DNA of 64,000 nucleotides, taken from assembly GCF_001579805.1 (NCBI RefSeq), contig NZ_CP014546.1, forward strand, positions 6,076,001 to 6,140,000. The letters are read 5' to 3'. The notes beneath the pieces were generated by a model, which worked only from the letters and a program-made list of their open reading frames with translations, was not told the DNA's origin and made no database searches. Of this stretch, positions 16,201 through 24,828 are shown one piece after another; the stretch's first letter is position 1, and each line of letters opens with the position of its first letter. The translations under genes were made by a program, and so were the position numbers. The stretch is from Pseudomonas azotoformans. Lineage in GTDB: Bacteria > Pseudomonadota > Gammaproteobacteria > Pseudomonadales > Pseudomonadaceae.

Positions 16201-17031
16201 TTACTTCGGCATCAATGCCGCGATGTCGGCATCGGTGGGTGCCTGGAAGTTGTACTTCTTGAGCAAGGCGGCGTATTCCGGCGTGGCGCGGTATTTTTCC
16301 AGGCCCTCGATCAGGGCCTTTTTCACCGTGTCATTGCCCTTCTTCACGCCGAAGCCGTTGAGCACCGGGTAGATCAGGGTGTCGGAGGAAATCACCACGC
16401 GGCTGCCGAGTTTGTCGATCACGCCACGGGCCACGGCGGCGTCGGTGATCTGCGCTTCAACCGCGTGGGCCAGCAGGGCCTGGGTGGTTTGCGGGTCGGT
16501 GCTGTATTCGCTGATCTGGATCGGCTTCAAGCCTTTAGCCACGCAGTACTCGGTGGAAAGCTTGTTCATCTGCGCCAGCCAGGATGTGGCGCCCATGGAG
16601 CCGATCTTGTGGCCGCAGAACTCTTCCGGGGTCTTGGGCTGGAAGCTGCTGTCCTTAAGGGTCAGGATCGACTCGCCGCTCTTGAGGTAAGGGATCATGT
16701 CGATGACCTTGACCCGCTCCGCCGTGATGTACATCGACGAGTTGGTCACATCGAAACGCCCGGCTTGCAGGCCGGTGATCAGGTTGGGGAACCGCGTGTC
16801 GAGGGTCTCGACCTTGCGGCCCATGACCTTGCCCAGGCCGTCCATGAACTCGATGTCAAAGCCTGCGGGCTTGTTGTTATCCATGTACTCATACGGGAAG
16901 AACGTTACGTCGGAACCGGCGATGATCTTGCCGTCCTGCTGGAACGCCGAAGCCGCCAACGAAGTCATCGCAACCGCTGCGCCCAGCAGGCACACGGCAA
17001 GGGGACGAACACTTTTACGAAACGCTGTCAT
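16201..17031 (-). CDS. Amino-acid-type ABC transporter substrate-binding protein
   Basis: This 276-residue periplasmic protein is of the polar amino acid (SBP_bac_3) class. A signal peptide (VRPLAVCLLGAAVAMTSLAASA) precedes GSDVTFFPYEYMDNNKPAGFDIEFMDGLG, and then FDVTNSSMYITAERVKVIDMIPYL. The ATG at 17031 fits the signal peptide better than the longer frame. It works with the fused permease-ATPase encoded at 17957-19474, and the position in the operon suggests it captures the pathway's amino-acid-like substrate. Confidence 0.87.
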   Translation of the reverse strand: MTAFRKSVRPLAVCLLGAAVAMTSLAASAFQQDGKIIAGSDVTFFPYEYMDNNKPAGFDIEFMDGLGKVMGRKVETLDTRFPNLITGLQAGRFDVTNSSMYITAERVKVIDMIPYLKSGESILTLKDSSFQPKTPEEFCGHKIGSMGATSWLAQMNKLSTEYCVAKGLKPIQISEYSTDPQTTQALLAHAVEAQITDAAVARGVIDKLGSRVVISSDTLIYPVLNGFGVKKGNDTVKKALIEGLEKYRATPEYAALLKKYNFQAPTDADIAALMPK

Positions 17032-17057
17032 GGTGATTACCTGCAAGGTTTAGGGGG

Positions 17058-17930
17058 TTAGGCAGTGGCGCAATCTTGTCCCGCCTGTTGCACGAAGAAC
17101 GAGGCGCCACGCGGCTTTTGCGGCAAGCGCATGTGGTTTTCGGTGGAACGCACCAAGCCGCTTTCTTCACCGGCCACCAGCAGGCCGGCATGTGCACTGG
17201 GCAGAGGGTTTTCGCCGAATGGCAGCGCGTCTTCAGCGGCGTACACGCTGATGAAGAGAGTGCGCGGCAGTTCGGTCTCGTTGGGGCTGGAAGCATGCAG
17301 CAGACGGGTGTGCATGAAGCACACGGAGCCCGCAGGGCCGTAGCAGGCCACCGGTTGCTGGCAGTGTTCTTCGACGACCGCGTCGTCCACCGAGCCGGTG
17401 AACCGCTGGTGCTGCCAGTGCGACCACAACGGGCCCTTATGGCTGCCGGGGATCACGTTCAGCGGGCCGTTTTCCGGGGTCACTTCGCTGACCATCAGCA
17501 AGGCGGTGACGATGTCGTCGTTGCTGTGGGGCGTGAACAGGAAGTCCTGGTGCCACTTCACCTGGGTCGCGGTGTGGGGCAGTTTCGAGTTGATCTTGCT
17601 GTGGTGAAAGCGTGTGCCATGGGCGCCGATCAACTGCGCGGAAATCGCCGCCATGCGTGAGTGCAACGCTATGTGCTCATAGGCCGCTGAAATCTCGGTG
17701 GGCGAACTCACCCGGCGCAGCGACGGGTGATCGGCGCGGTGATCGCCCTCCAAGTCAAAGCGCTCGCGGCCATCGACGGTGGCACCCCAACCCTGCTCAT
17801 GGCTGCGGCTTTCTTCGACCCACTGGTCGAAATCGTGTTGCAACGCGGCCACTTCCTCCGGCGACAACACGCCTTCGACCACCAAGAAACCGTCACGCTG
17901 GAATTGTTCGATGTGCGCTTGCTCGATCAT
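17058..17930 (-). CDS. Phytanoyl-CoA dioxygenase (PhyH) family protein
   Basis: This 290-residue protein is a non-haem Fe(II)/2-oxoglutarate dioxygenase of the PhyH/EctD family. The iron facial triad is visible as WHQDF (His and Asp) and a distal His in THRLLHASSPN-type context (MHTRLLHASS). GPLNVIPGSHKGPLW is the usual strand and turn before the second half. AGGAAA precedes the ATG at 17930. It lies between the transporter subunits, so it probably hydroxylates the imported compound first. Ectoine-like or amino-acid-derived substrates are possible. Confidence 0.85.
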   Translation of the reverse strand: MIEQAHIEQFQRDGFLVVEGVLSPEEVAALQHDFDQWVEESRSHEQGWGATVDGRERFDLEGDHRADHPSLRRVSSPTEISAAYEHIALHSRMAAISAQLIGAHGTRFHHSKINSKLPHTATQVKWHQDFLFTPHSNDDIVTALLMVSEVTPENGPLNVIPGSHKGPLWSHWQHQRFTGSVDDAVVEEHCQQPVACYGPAGSVCFMHTRLLHASSPNETELPRTLFISVYAAEDALPFGENPLPSAHAGLLVAGEESGLVRSTENHMRLPQKPRGASFFVQQAGQDCATA

Positions 17931-17956
17931 TGTGTTTTTCCTGAACGTTGAGGGGG

Positions 17957-19474
17957 TCACGCCAGCGAGACGTCCTTGAGGAACGCCTCCACGCGTGGGT
18001 TGTGGCCGCTGCGCAAGGCGCCCGGCGTGTCGTCGCAGACCACGCGGCCCTTCTCCATGAACACGATGCGGTCGGAGACCTTGAAGGCGAAGTTCATCTC
18101 GTGGGTGACGATCACCATGGTGATGCCCTCCTCGGCCAGGGCTTCGATGACTTGCAGCACTTCGTTGACTTTCTCTGGATCGAGGGCCGAGGTGGGCTCG
18201 TCGAACAGCATGATCTGCGGGCGCATCATCAGGGCGCGGGCGATGGCCACGCGTTGCTGTTGGCCGCCGGACAGCTGGTGCGGGTACTTCCAGGCGTGAT
18301 CGAGCATGCCGACCTTGTGCAGCAGCGCGTAGGCCTGTTGCTTGAGCTCGGAGGTCGCGCCCAGGCGATGGTATTTGGGCGCCATCAGCAGGTTGTCGAG
18401 TACGCTCAAATGCGGGAACAGGTTGAAGCTCTGGAACACCATGCCGATGTTCAGGCGGTGCTCGGCGTGCTCGATGTACTGGGGTTTCTGCGCGCCGACT
18501 TTGTTCAAGTGAATGAATGGCTGGCCATTGATCCTGATCTCGCCGTTGTCCAGTTGCTCAAGGCCATTGAGCAGGCGGATCAGCGTGGTTTTGCCAGAGC
18601 CGGAAGGGCCGATCACCGACACCACTTCACCGGGCTGGATCTGCAGGTTGACCGAGCCCAGCACCTCGATATCGTTGTAGGCCTTGTGCAGCCGCGCGGC
18701 CTGCAACGCAGGTTCGCCGTTGGTGGCCGGGCGCGCCAAGGCGGTGCGCTGTTGGGTGGCCAGGGCCAGCACCGCCGCATCGGGAACACGGGACACGTTG
18801 CGCTGGTTGACGTCGAGAAAGCGCTCCAGGCGTTTGAGCAGGAAGTCGAACACCGTGACGATGAACACGTAGAAGAACGCCACCGCCGCCATGGTCTCGA
18901 TCACCAGGAAGTTCTGCGAATACAGGCGCTGGCCGACCATCAGGATCTCGGTCAGGGAAATCACCGACACCAACGAGGTGAGCTTGACGATGGAAATGTA
19001 TTCGTTGGCCAGCGACGGCAACGCCACCCGCAACGCCTGGGGAATCACCACGCGCCATTGCGTGCCGAAGAACTTCAGGCCCAGTGCCCGTGCCGCTTCG
19101 CCCTGCCCCTTGGGGATCGACAGCAGGCCACCGCGATGGATCTCGGCCACGTAGGCGGTCTCGCAGATCACCAGCGCCAGCAGGCCGGACCAGAACGGGT
19201 CGGCCAGGACCGCCGAGGTGCCGGGCAACGCTTGCGGCAGGTTGTAGATAAAGATCAGCAGCACCAGCAGCGGCAGGCTGCGGAACAGCCAGATGTAACC
19301 GCGCGCCGGCACGCTGAGCAGGCCATGCTTGGACTGCTTGGCCAGCGCCAGCAGAAAGCCCAGGCCGATGCTCAAGACCCAGGTCAGGGTGCTGAGCTTG
19401 ATCACCGTCCACGTCGCACGCCAGAACTCGGCATCGCCCAGCAAGCCAAACATGTAATTCCAGTCGAATGTCAT
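17957..19474 (-). CDS. Fused ABC permease-ATPase for polar amino acids
   Basis: This 505-residue protein joins two usually separate subunits. Residues 1-225 are a His/Glu-type permease with the EAA loop at GEAARALGL and SLPLLVLLIFIYNLP. Residues 255-505 are the ATPase with Walker A GPSGSGKTT (289-297), signature LSGGQQQR and Walker B IMLFDEPTSALD. The linker is about 25 residues. The fusion occurs in some Pseudomonas amino acid transporters. It is the promoter-proximal gene of the operon, followed by the dioxygenase and the binding protein. Confidence 0.92.
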   Translation of the reverse strand: MTFDWNYMFGLLGDAEFWRATWTVIKLSTLTWVLSIGLGFLLALAKQSKHGLLSVPARGYIWLFRSLPLLVLLIFIYNLPQALPGTSAVLADPFWSGLLALVICETAYVAEIHRGGLLSIPKGQGEAARALGLKFFGTQWRVVIPQALRVALPSLANEYISIVKLTSLVSVISLTEILMVGQRLYSQNFLVIETMAAVAFFYVFIVTVFDFLLKRLERFLDVNQRNVSRVPDAAVLALATQQRTALARPATNGEPALQAARLHKAYNDIEVLGSVNLQIQPGEVVSVIGPSGSGKTTLIRLLNGLEQLDNGEIRINGQPFIHLNKVGAQKPQYIEHAEHRLNIGMVFQSFNLFPHLSVLDNLLMAPKYHRLGATSELKQQAYALLHKVGMLDHAWKYPHQLSGGQQQRVAIARALMMRPQIMLFDEPTSALDPEKVNEVLQVIEALAEEGITMVIVTHEMNFAFKVSDRIVFMEKGRVVCDDTPGALRSGHNPRVEAFLKDVSLA

Positions 19475-19605
19475 CGTCGCTGTGCCCTGAGAAGTTGATC
19501 TACATCGATGGGTTCAGAGTCGTGGGGGGAGGCACTTAGGGTCAATTCGTAAAAGCCGGGGCACTGGGTAGGCAGAACCTATGCAGCCCAGAAGGCTGTG
19601 TGTGA

Positions 19606-19645
19606 CGAGCGGGCTTGCCCCGCGTTGGGCTGCGAAGCAGCCCCA
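19606..19645. repeat. REP-like repeat with hairpin
   Basis: GAGCGGGCTTGCCCCGC is followed by a GGGCTGC-GAA-GCAGCCC hairpin (19627-19643). This combination is typical of P. fluorescens group REP pairs. It lies in the 214-bp gap between the LysR stop and the ABC transporter start, which has no gene. Confidence 0.7.
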
Positions 19646-19688
19646 AAAAGACCCGTTCGCCACTTTTTGGTGCGAACACCTGAGGAAA

Positions 19689-20666
19689 TCAGCTCACCCC
19701 ACTCAAGACCCGCACCGCATGCGGATCAAAAAAGCTCGGCGGCGCCATGCCGGGGATGTACTGGTCGGACACAAACATGCGGCAGCGCTCGGCAAACGCC
19801 GACACCACCCGCGACGGCTGCGTGTTGCAGGCAGTGGCGTAGCCCAGGCGCATCGGCCGGTGTGAACCGGCCAGGCGCAGGCGGATCACCCGTTTGCCGT
19901 CCTGGGACAGGTTCGATTTGGGCCGCGCATTCGCGAAGGAATAGCCGATGCCGTTGCCCACCATGGCGCGCACCGTTTCGAGGTTGGTGGAGCGCATGAT
20001 GATGTTCGGCGTGGTGCCGGCCTGGATAAACAGGCTAAGGAAATAGTCGCGGCTCCACGGCGTGTCGAGCAGCACCACCGGGTAAGCCTCAAGGTCTTGC
20101 ATGCTGACGGCCGGCGAGTTCGCCAGCGGGTGATACTCGCCGACCATCACATACGGCGGCAGCTGGGCCAGGGGCTGGAAGTCGATGTCCGGGCTGGTCA
20201 CCAGGTCGTAGGTGAGGGCGATATCCAGCTCACCACTGCGCAGCTTTTCCAGCAGTTCCTCATGGTTGCCTTCGGCTTGCGTCAGCCGCACACCGGGAAA
20301 CGCACGGCCGAAACCAAACACCAGTTCCGGCGTGATCATCGGCGCCAGCGACGCCAGGCAGCCGACCCGCAACGGCCCGCGCACAGTGTTCAAGGACTCC
20401 GAGGCGATGGTGTAGAGGTTGGTCATCTGCTCCAGGATCAGCTTGGCTTCCTGCATCACCAGGCGCCCCACCGCCGTGAGGGAAATGCCCTGGGCGTGGT
20501 GGCGGATAAACAGCTGGATGCCCAGTTCGGCCTCCATATGGGTGATCGCCGCCGAAATCGAAGGCGACGACACATGGATGCGTTCAGCGGCCGCACTGAT
20601 GCTGCCCGCCTCTCCCGACGCAACGAAATACTCCAGTTGACGCTGAGTAATACGACTGAGCATCAC
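19689..20666 (-). CDS. LysR-type regulator of the catabolic divergon
   Basis: This 325-residue regulator has the N-terminal LTTR helix-turn-helix (RQLEYFVASGEAGSISAAAERIHVSSPSISAAITHMEAELG) and a periplasmic-binding-like effector domain (LRVGCLASLAPMITPEL). ATG codons at 20666 and 20663 are both possible. It separates a six-gene minus operon from the divergent RidA/AroQ-like/monooxygenase operon and probably controls both in response to the imported substrate or an intermediate. Confidence 0.88.
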   Translation of the reverse strand: MMLSRITQRQLEYFVASGEAGSISAAAERIHVSSPSISAAITHMEAELGIQLFIRHHAQGISLTAVGRLVMQEAKLILEQMTNLYTIASESLNTVRGPLRVGCLASLAPMITPELVFGFGRAFPGVRLTQAEGNHEELLEKLRSGELDIALTYDLVTSPDIDFQPLAQLPPYVMVGEYHPLANSPAVSMQDLEAYPVVLLDTPWSRDYFLSLFIQAGTTPNIIMRSTNLETVRAMVGNGIGYSFANARPKSNLSQDGKRVIRLRLAGSHRPMRLGYATACNTQPSRVVSAFAERCRMFVSDQYIPGMAPPSFFDPHAVRVLSGVS

Positions 20667-20845
20667 GCCTGCCCCTCAACAATGACTGTACCGGGTGCGT
20701 TGCAGGGTTCGTGCCGGGTCACGCGCAAACCGATGACCTGCACGGGCTTCGGTTTTTCCTAAGCACTACCCCGCGCAAATGCTGGTTTCGTTGCAATCGG
20801 GCCGGTGTGAAGCTGGCTGCATCCCGTTTCCCACGAGTTGCCGTT

Positions 20846-21268
20846 ATGCCGACCCACACTCGCATCCGCATGTTCAACACCCAACAGACCTACCCCAACC
20901 AGGCGCTGGACAATGACCTGTGCCAGGCCGTGCGCGCCGGCAACACCATCTATGTGCGCGGTCAGATCGGCACCGATTTCGACGGTAACCTGGTGGGCTT
21001 GGGCGACCCGCGCGCCCAGGCCGAACAGGCAATGAAGAACGTCAAGCAACTGCTGGAAGAGGCGGGTTCTGACCTGTCGCACATCGTGAAGACCACCACC
21101 TACCTGATCGACCCGCGCTACCGCGAGCCGGTGTACCAGGAAGTCGGCAAGTGGCTCAAAGGCGTATTCCCGATCTCGACCGGACTGGTGATCTCAGGCT
21201 TGGGCCAGCCGGAGTGGTTGATGGAAATCGACGTGATTGCGGTTGTGCCGGATGACTGGCAGCCCTGA
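20846..21268 (+). CDS. RidA (YjgF/YER057c) family protein
   Basis: This 140-residue protein is a RidA-family enamine/imine deaminase-like protein. ALDNDLCQAVRAGNTIYVRGQIGTDFDGN and the C-terminal WLMEIDVIAVV contain the family strands. The canonical catalytic Arg region near the C-terminus (usually R105 in a VEI/ARVEV strand) is not obvious, so it may be a divergent member. The ATG at 20846 was chosen because the family starts there; the upstream 45 codons are dissimilar. It is the first gene of the plus operon and may remove a reactive imine formed by an amino-group-oxidising step. Confidence 0.8.
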   Translation: MPTHTRIRMFNTQQTYPNQALDNDLCQAVRAGNTIYVRGQIGTDFDGNLVGLGDPRAQAEQAMKNVKQLLEEAGSDLSHIVKTTTYLIDPRYREPVYQEVGKWLKGVFPISTGLVISGLGQPEWLMEIDVIAVVPDDWQP

Positions 21269-21285
21269 ATAACCTGGAGTACGCC

Positions 21286-21732
21286 ATGACCCACACCGTG
21301 TTTTTCCTCAACGGGCCCAACGCCAACCTCTACGGCCTGGACAAAACCGGCACCTATGGCAGCGAGAGCTTCTCCAACATCGAAGCCCGCTGCCAAGACC
21401 TCGCCGCGACATTGGGCCTGACCCTGGACTTTCGCCAGAGCAACCATGAAGGCGTGCTGGTGGACTGGATTCAAGAGGCACGCTTGAACGCCGACGCCAT
21501 CGTGATCAACGCCGCCGGGCTCAGCTACAGCTCGGTGCCGATCCTGGATGCGCTGCTGGCCTTCGACGGCCCGATCATCGAAGCGCACATGAGCAATATC
21601 TGGAAGCGCGAAAGCTTTCGGCACCACTCCTACGTGTCCAAGGCCGCCACCGGTGTGATCGCCGGGCTGGGGGCGCTGGGTTACCAACTGGCACTGACGG
21701 CCGTGGCCGAATTGCTGGACCAAACCGCCTAA
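21286..21732 (+). CDS. AroQ-like protein with altered active site
   Basis: This 148-residue protein has the complete fold and length of type II 3-dehydroquinate dehydratase, and its numbering lines up directly with the M. tuberculosis enzyme. N12, Y24, N75, E99, H101, R108 and R112 are kept. The catalytic Arg19 is Asp (GLDKTGTYG instead of G-R-R-E-P-type) and His81 is Tyr (GLSYSS instead of GLTHTS). Arg19 is needed for enolate stabilisation in true dehydroquinases, so another substrate is likely. It sits between RidA and a flavin monooxygenase, not with shikimate or quinate genes. The next ATG (21732) overlaps its stop. Confidence 0.85.
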   Translation: MTHTVFFLNGPNANLYGLDKTGTYGSESFSNIEARCQDLAATLGLTLDFRQSNHEGVLVDWIQEARLNADAIVINAAGLSYSSVPILDALLAFDGPIIEAHMSNIWKRESFRHHSYVSKAATGVIAGLGALGYQLALTAVAELLDQTA

Positions 21733-21752
21733 TGACTGTGCAGGAACCGCCT

Positions 21753-23003
21753 ATGTCCGTCGAAAAAATCAACACCCTGGTCGTCGGCGCAGGCCAGGCC
21801 GGCGTCGCCATGAGCGAACACCTGTCGCTGATGGGCGTGCCGCACATCGTGCTGGAACGCCACCGCATCGCCGAACGCTGGCGCTCGGAGCGCTGGGATT
21901 CCCTGGTCGCCAACGGCCCGGCCTGGCATGACCGGTTTCCCGGCCTCACATTCGAGGGCATCTCGCCGGAAGCCTTTCCTCCCAAGGAACGCATGGCCGA
22001 CTACTTCGAAGCCTACGTGGACAAGTTGCAGGCCCCCGTGCGCACCGGAGTAGAAGTACAGCAGGTAGAACGTCATGTGGGGCGACCCGGCTTCAAGGTG
22101 ACGACATCGGACGGCGTGATCGAAGCCGCCAATGTGGTAGCAGCCACCGGCCCGTTCCAGCGCCCTTCCATCCCAAACATCGTTCCGACCACCGCGCCGC
22201 TGCACCAACTGCACTCGTCCAGCTACAAGAACCCCGGTCAACTCCCTGAAGGCGCTGTACTGGTCGTCGGCGCAGGGGCCTCCGGCTCACAAATCGCCGA
22301 AGAACTGCAAAAGGCCGGCAAGACCGTGTACCTCTCGGTGGGCGAACACTACCGCCCGCCCCGCGCCTATCGCGGCCGTGACTACTGTTGGTGGCTGGGT
22401 GCGTTGGGCCTGTGGGATGAAGTCAAAATCCAGCCGAAGAAAAAACACGTGGCCTTTGCAGTAAGTGGCTATGAAGGTGGCAAGACCGTCGACTTCCGCC
22501 GACTGGCCCACCAAGGGATTCACTTGGTGGGCGTCACCCAGGATTGGAAAGACGGCGTCATGACCTTCCAACCGGGCTTGGCCGGGAACGTGGCTGAAGG
22601 GGATCGCGCCTACTTTGATGTGCTGCGCGATGCAGACGCCTATATCGAGGCCAACGGCTTGCCGTTTCCGCCGGAGCCGCAGGCCTGGGAGTTGTTGCCA
22701 GATCCTGAGTGCCTGGTGAATCCGATGTTGAGCCTGGATCTGGCTGAAGCGGGCGTGACCACGATTCTCTGGGCCACTGGCTTCACGTTCGATTTCAGCT
22801 GGTTGAAGGTCGATGCATTCGATGAGAAAGGCGAGCCGTTCCACAAACGCGGGATCTCCGCGCAGAGCGGCATCTACTTCCTGGGGTTGCCGAATCTGGT
22901 AAACCGCGCATCGTCGTTTATCTATGGGGTTTGGCACGATGCGAAGTACGTGGCGGACCATATCGTGCTGCAGAACGAGTACAGGGCGTACGAAAAGCGC
23001 TGA
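21753..23003 (+). CDS. Flavin-dependent monooxygenase (FMO/Baeyer-Villiger-like)
   Basis: This 416-residue protein has two Rossmann motifs: GAGQAG near residue 12 for FAD, and VVGAGASGSQIAEEL for NADPH. Between them, HQLHSSSYKNP resembles the FxGxxxHSxxY region of class B flavin monooxygenases. ATGFTFDFSWL near the C-terminus is the second FMO identifier. AGGAA precedes the ATG at 21753; an alternative ATG at 21732 overlaps the AroQ-like stop and would add seven residues. It probably N-, S- or C-oxygenates the pathway substrate. Confidence 0.85.
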   Translation: MSVEKINTLVVGAGQAGVAMSEHLSLMGVPHIVLERHRIAERWRSERWDSLVANGPAWHDRFPGLTFEGISPEAFPPKERMADYFEAYVDKLQAPVRTGVEVQQVERHVGRPGFKVTTSDGVIEAANVVAATGPFQRPSIPNIVPTTAPLHQLHSSSYKNPGQLPEGAVLVVGAGASGSQIAEELQKAGKTVYLSVGEHYRPPRAYRGRDYCWWLGALGLWDEVKIQPKKKHVAFAVSGYEGGKTVDFRRLAHQGIHLVGVTQDWKDGVMTFQPGLAGNVAEGDRAYFDVLRDADAYIEANGLPFPPEPQAWELLPDPECLVNPMLSLDLAEAGVTTILWATGFTFDFSWLKVDAFDEKGEPFHKRGISAQSGIYFLGLPNLVNRASSFIYGVWHDAKYVADHIVLQNEYRAYEKR

Positions 23004-23148
23004 TCCCCCATCACTACGAAGCCGTTTCTTCGGTTAAAGCCCTGTTTGTGTCAACATTGCGCACTGCGCCACTGCCCTTCCAAAGCTGCGCTATGCCCGG
23101 CCTCAATGGCCAATGGATTTACCTGGGAAACACCTCAAGGACGTCTCG

Positions 23149-23664
23149 ATGCGAATCACCCTTTCTCTGCTTACGCTGGCCGTGGTTGGCAGCCTCCTCA
23201 ACGGCTGTGCATCGACCTCGACGCCTCAGGCCCGTTATTTAAGTTCTGCGCAAAGCGTGGTCTCCGATCGAGCGGATATGGACTTCAAGGATGGCAACGT
23301 CTATTTCAAAGTGCCTCACAACGTGTCTTCCGCTACACAGTTCAGCGAAAGCCTGAACACCTGTGTTCAATTTCAGGTCGCTACTTACCAAAAGAATGGC
23401 CAGGGTGTGCAGGTCTTTCGCTCCCTGGGCTACACCGAAGCGCAAATCATCAATCAGGGCAGCCGCCTATGCATGGAAAGCAAAGGCTGGGCGCTCTACA
23501 CAGTGGTCAACAACCAAGTGCAACACGTTGACCGCAGTGAGCGGGTTTATGCCGCCATGTCCGAGCGAGAGCTCGAACTCGCCCGCGACCTGCTTGTCGG
23601 TCAACGTGCGTGGTACCTCCAATATGCACCGCAGGTCCTGGCCGTCGGGGATTTAAGGAAATAA
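23149..23664 (+). CDS. Putative lipoprotein
   Basis: This 171-residue protein starts with a lipoprotein signal peptide ending in the lipobox LNGC, so it should be lipid-anchored. The mature part is unassigned. It has an even spread of charged residues and three further cysteines. AAGGA precedes the ATG at 23149. It is followed after 24 bp by a membrane-anchored hypothetical with which it is probably cotranscribed. Confidence 0.68.
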   Translation: MRITLSLLTLAVVGSLLNGCASTSTPQARYLSSAQSVVSDRADMDFKDGNVYFKVPHNVSSATQFSESLNTCVQFQVATYQKNGQGVQVFRSLGYTEAQIINQGSRLCMESKGWALYTVVNNQVQHVDRSERVYAAMSERELELARDLLVGQRAWYLQYAPQVLAVGDLRK

Positions 23665-23688
23665 GTGAAGGGTCAAGGAGACGATAAC

Positions 23689-24135
23689 GTGGCAACAGAA
23701 AAAACCAAGAAAGTGTTTTGGTATTCGGCGTGGGGTTTGCTGTTTGTTGGCTTGGCCGGCGTGCTGATAAAACAGGCCTTCGAAGAAACACCTGAGCCTA
23801 GTAAACCCAGCTACCTCAGCGACCTGATCATCCTGACCGCGCGAACGACGGCTCGTAATTGGATGGTCAACGAGGACATCAGGTTCGACCGGGCGGAAGC
23901 GGCCAACAGTCACGCGATAAAGTTCTACTACACGCTGGTCAATTACGATACCCAGCCCGATAGCTTTGACCTGGACGCGACATTCTCCGACATCACACAG
24001 GCTGTTTGCGCCGCGCAGATGCCTAAAGACTCGTCAATCCTCACACTGGGCGGCACCTTGATTTATATTTTTGGCAGCAAAAACGAAAAAGAAGTGGGGC
24101 GGTTCGAAATCGACAAACAGACCTGTGCGGGCTGA
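23689..24135 (+). CDS. Hypothetical single-pass membrane protein
   Basis: This 148-residue protein has one N-terminal transmembrane segment (VFWYSAWGLLFVGLAGVLI) and a periplasmic domain with two cysteines (AVCAAQ and the final TCAG). The GTG at 23689 is preferred over an upstream GTG because AAGGAG lies eight bases before it. I do not recognise the family. A strong terminator follows directly. Confidence 0.65.
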   Translation: MATEKTKKVFWYSAWGLLFVGLAGVLIKQAFEETPEPSKPSYLSDLIILTARTTARNWMVNEDIRFDRAEAANSHAIKFYYTLVNYDTQPDSFDLDATFSDITQAVCAAQMPKDSSILTLGGTLIYIFGSKNEKEVGRFEIDKQTCAG

Positions 24136-24139
24136 CCGT

Positions 24140-24175
24140 GAAGGGGACGGATTGATCCGCCCCCTTCATTTTTTT
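24140..24175 (+). terminator. Rho-independent terminator
   Basis: GAAGGGG and CCCCTTC arms with an inner CGGAT/ATCCG stem are followed by ATTTTTTT. It lies between the convergent hypothetical gene and msrA. Confidence 0.88.
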
Positions 24176-24189
24176 GCCGTTGCGCTGTC

Positions 24190-24696
24190 TTAACCGCGCT
24201 TCGGCAGCTTCCAGTTCGGCCGGATAAAGTGGCAGGTGTATCCATTGGGAATCCGCTCCAGATAATCCTGGTGCTCCGGCTCCGCCTCCCAAAATGGCCC
24301 AGCCGGTTCAATCTCGGTCACCACTCGACCCGGCCACAATGTCGAGGCGTCCACATCCGCTGCCGTATCCTCGGCCACGTCCCGTTGCTGCTCGCTCAGG
24401 TAATAGATTGCCGAGCGATAACTCGGCCCACGATCATTGCCCTGTCGATTCGGTGTGCTCGGGTCATGGATCTGGAAAAAGAACTCCAGAATCTGCCGGT
24501 AGCTGATCACCGCCGGGTCAAACACGATCTCGATGGCTTCCGCATGGTTGCCGTGGTTGCGGTAGGTGGCATTCGGCACATCGCCGCCGGTGTAGCCGAC
24601 GCGGGTGTGCAGCACGCCGGGGTAACGCCGCAACAGGTCTTGCATGCCCCAGAAGCAGCCGCCGGCGAGGATGGCGGTTTCGGTTGGGTTGGTCAT
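24190..24696 (-). CDS. msrA: Peptide methionine sulfoxide reductase MsrA
   Basis: This 168-residue enzyme reduces methionine-S-sulfoxide in proteins. The active-site motif GGCFWGMQ places the catalytic Cys at residue 14. [31 protein letters not shown] and [16 protein letters not shown] are canonical. There is no second resolving Cys pair near the C-terminus, as in the short 1-Cys-like forms. It is probably a second MsrA paralogue acting in the cytoplasm. Confidence 0.94.
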   Translation of the reverse strand: MTNPTETAILAGGCFWGMQDLLRRYPGVLHTRVGYTGGDVPNATYRNHGNHAEAIEIVFDPAVISYRQILEFFFQIHDPSTPNRQGNDRGPSYRSAIYYLSEQQRDVAEDTAADVDASTLWPGRVVTEIEPAGPFWEAEPEHQDYLERIPNGYTCHFIRPNWKLPKRG

Positions 24697-24828
24697 GGTC
24701 GGTTCTTCCGCGCAATGAATACAGGCAAGTTATGGGGCTGTATTGGCAAATACCAAGGGTAAAGGGGGGTACCCAGACGATCGGTTTCAGGTAATGATGC
24801 GCGACCAAAATCAAGGAAGATAACAACA

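Noticed and set aside
17948..19498. 516-codon plus-strand frame over the fused ABC gene
   Set aside because: The opposite strand has clear permease and ATPase motifs; this frame is His/Gln/Arg-rich without family features.
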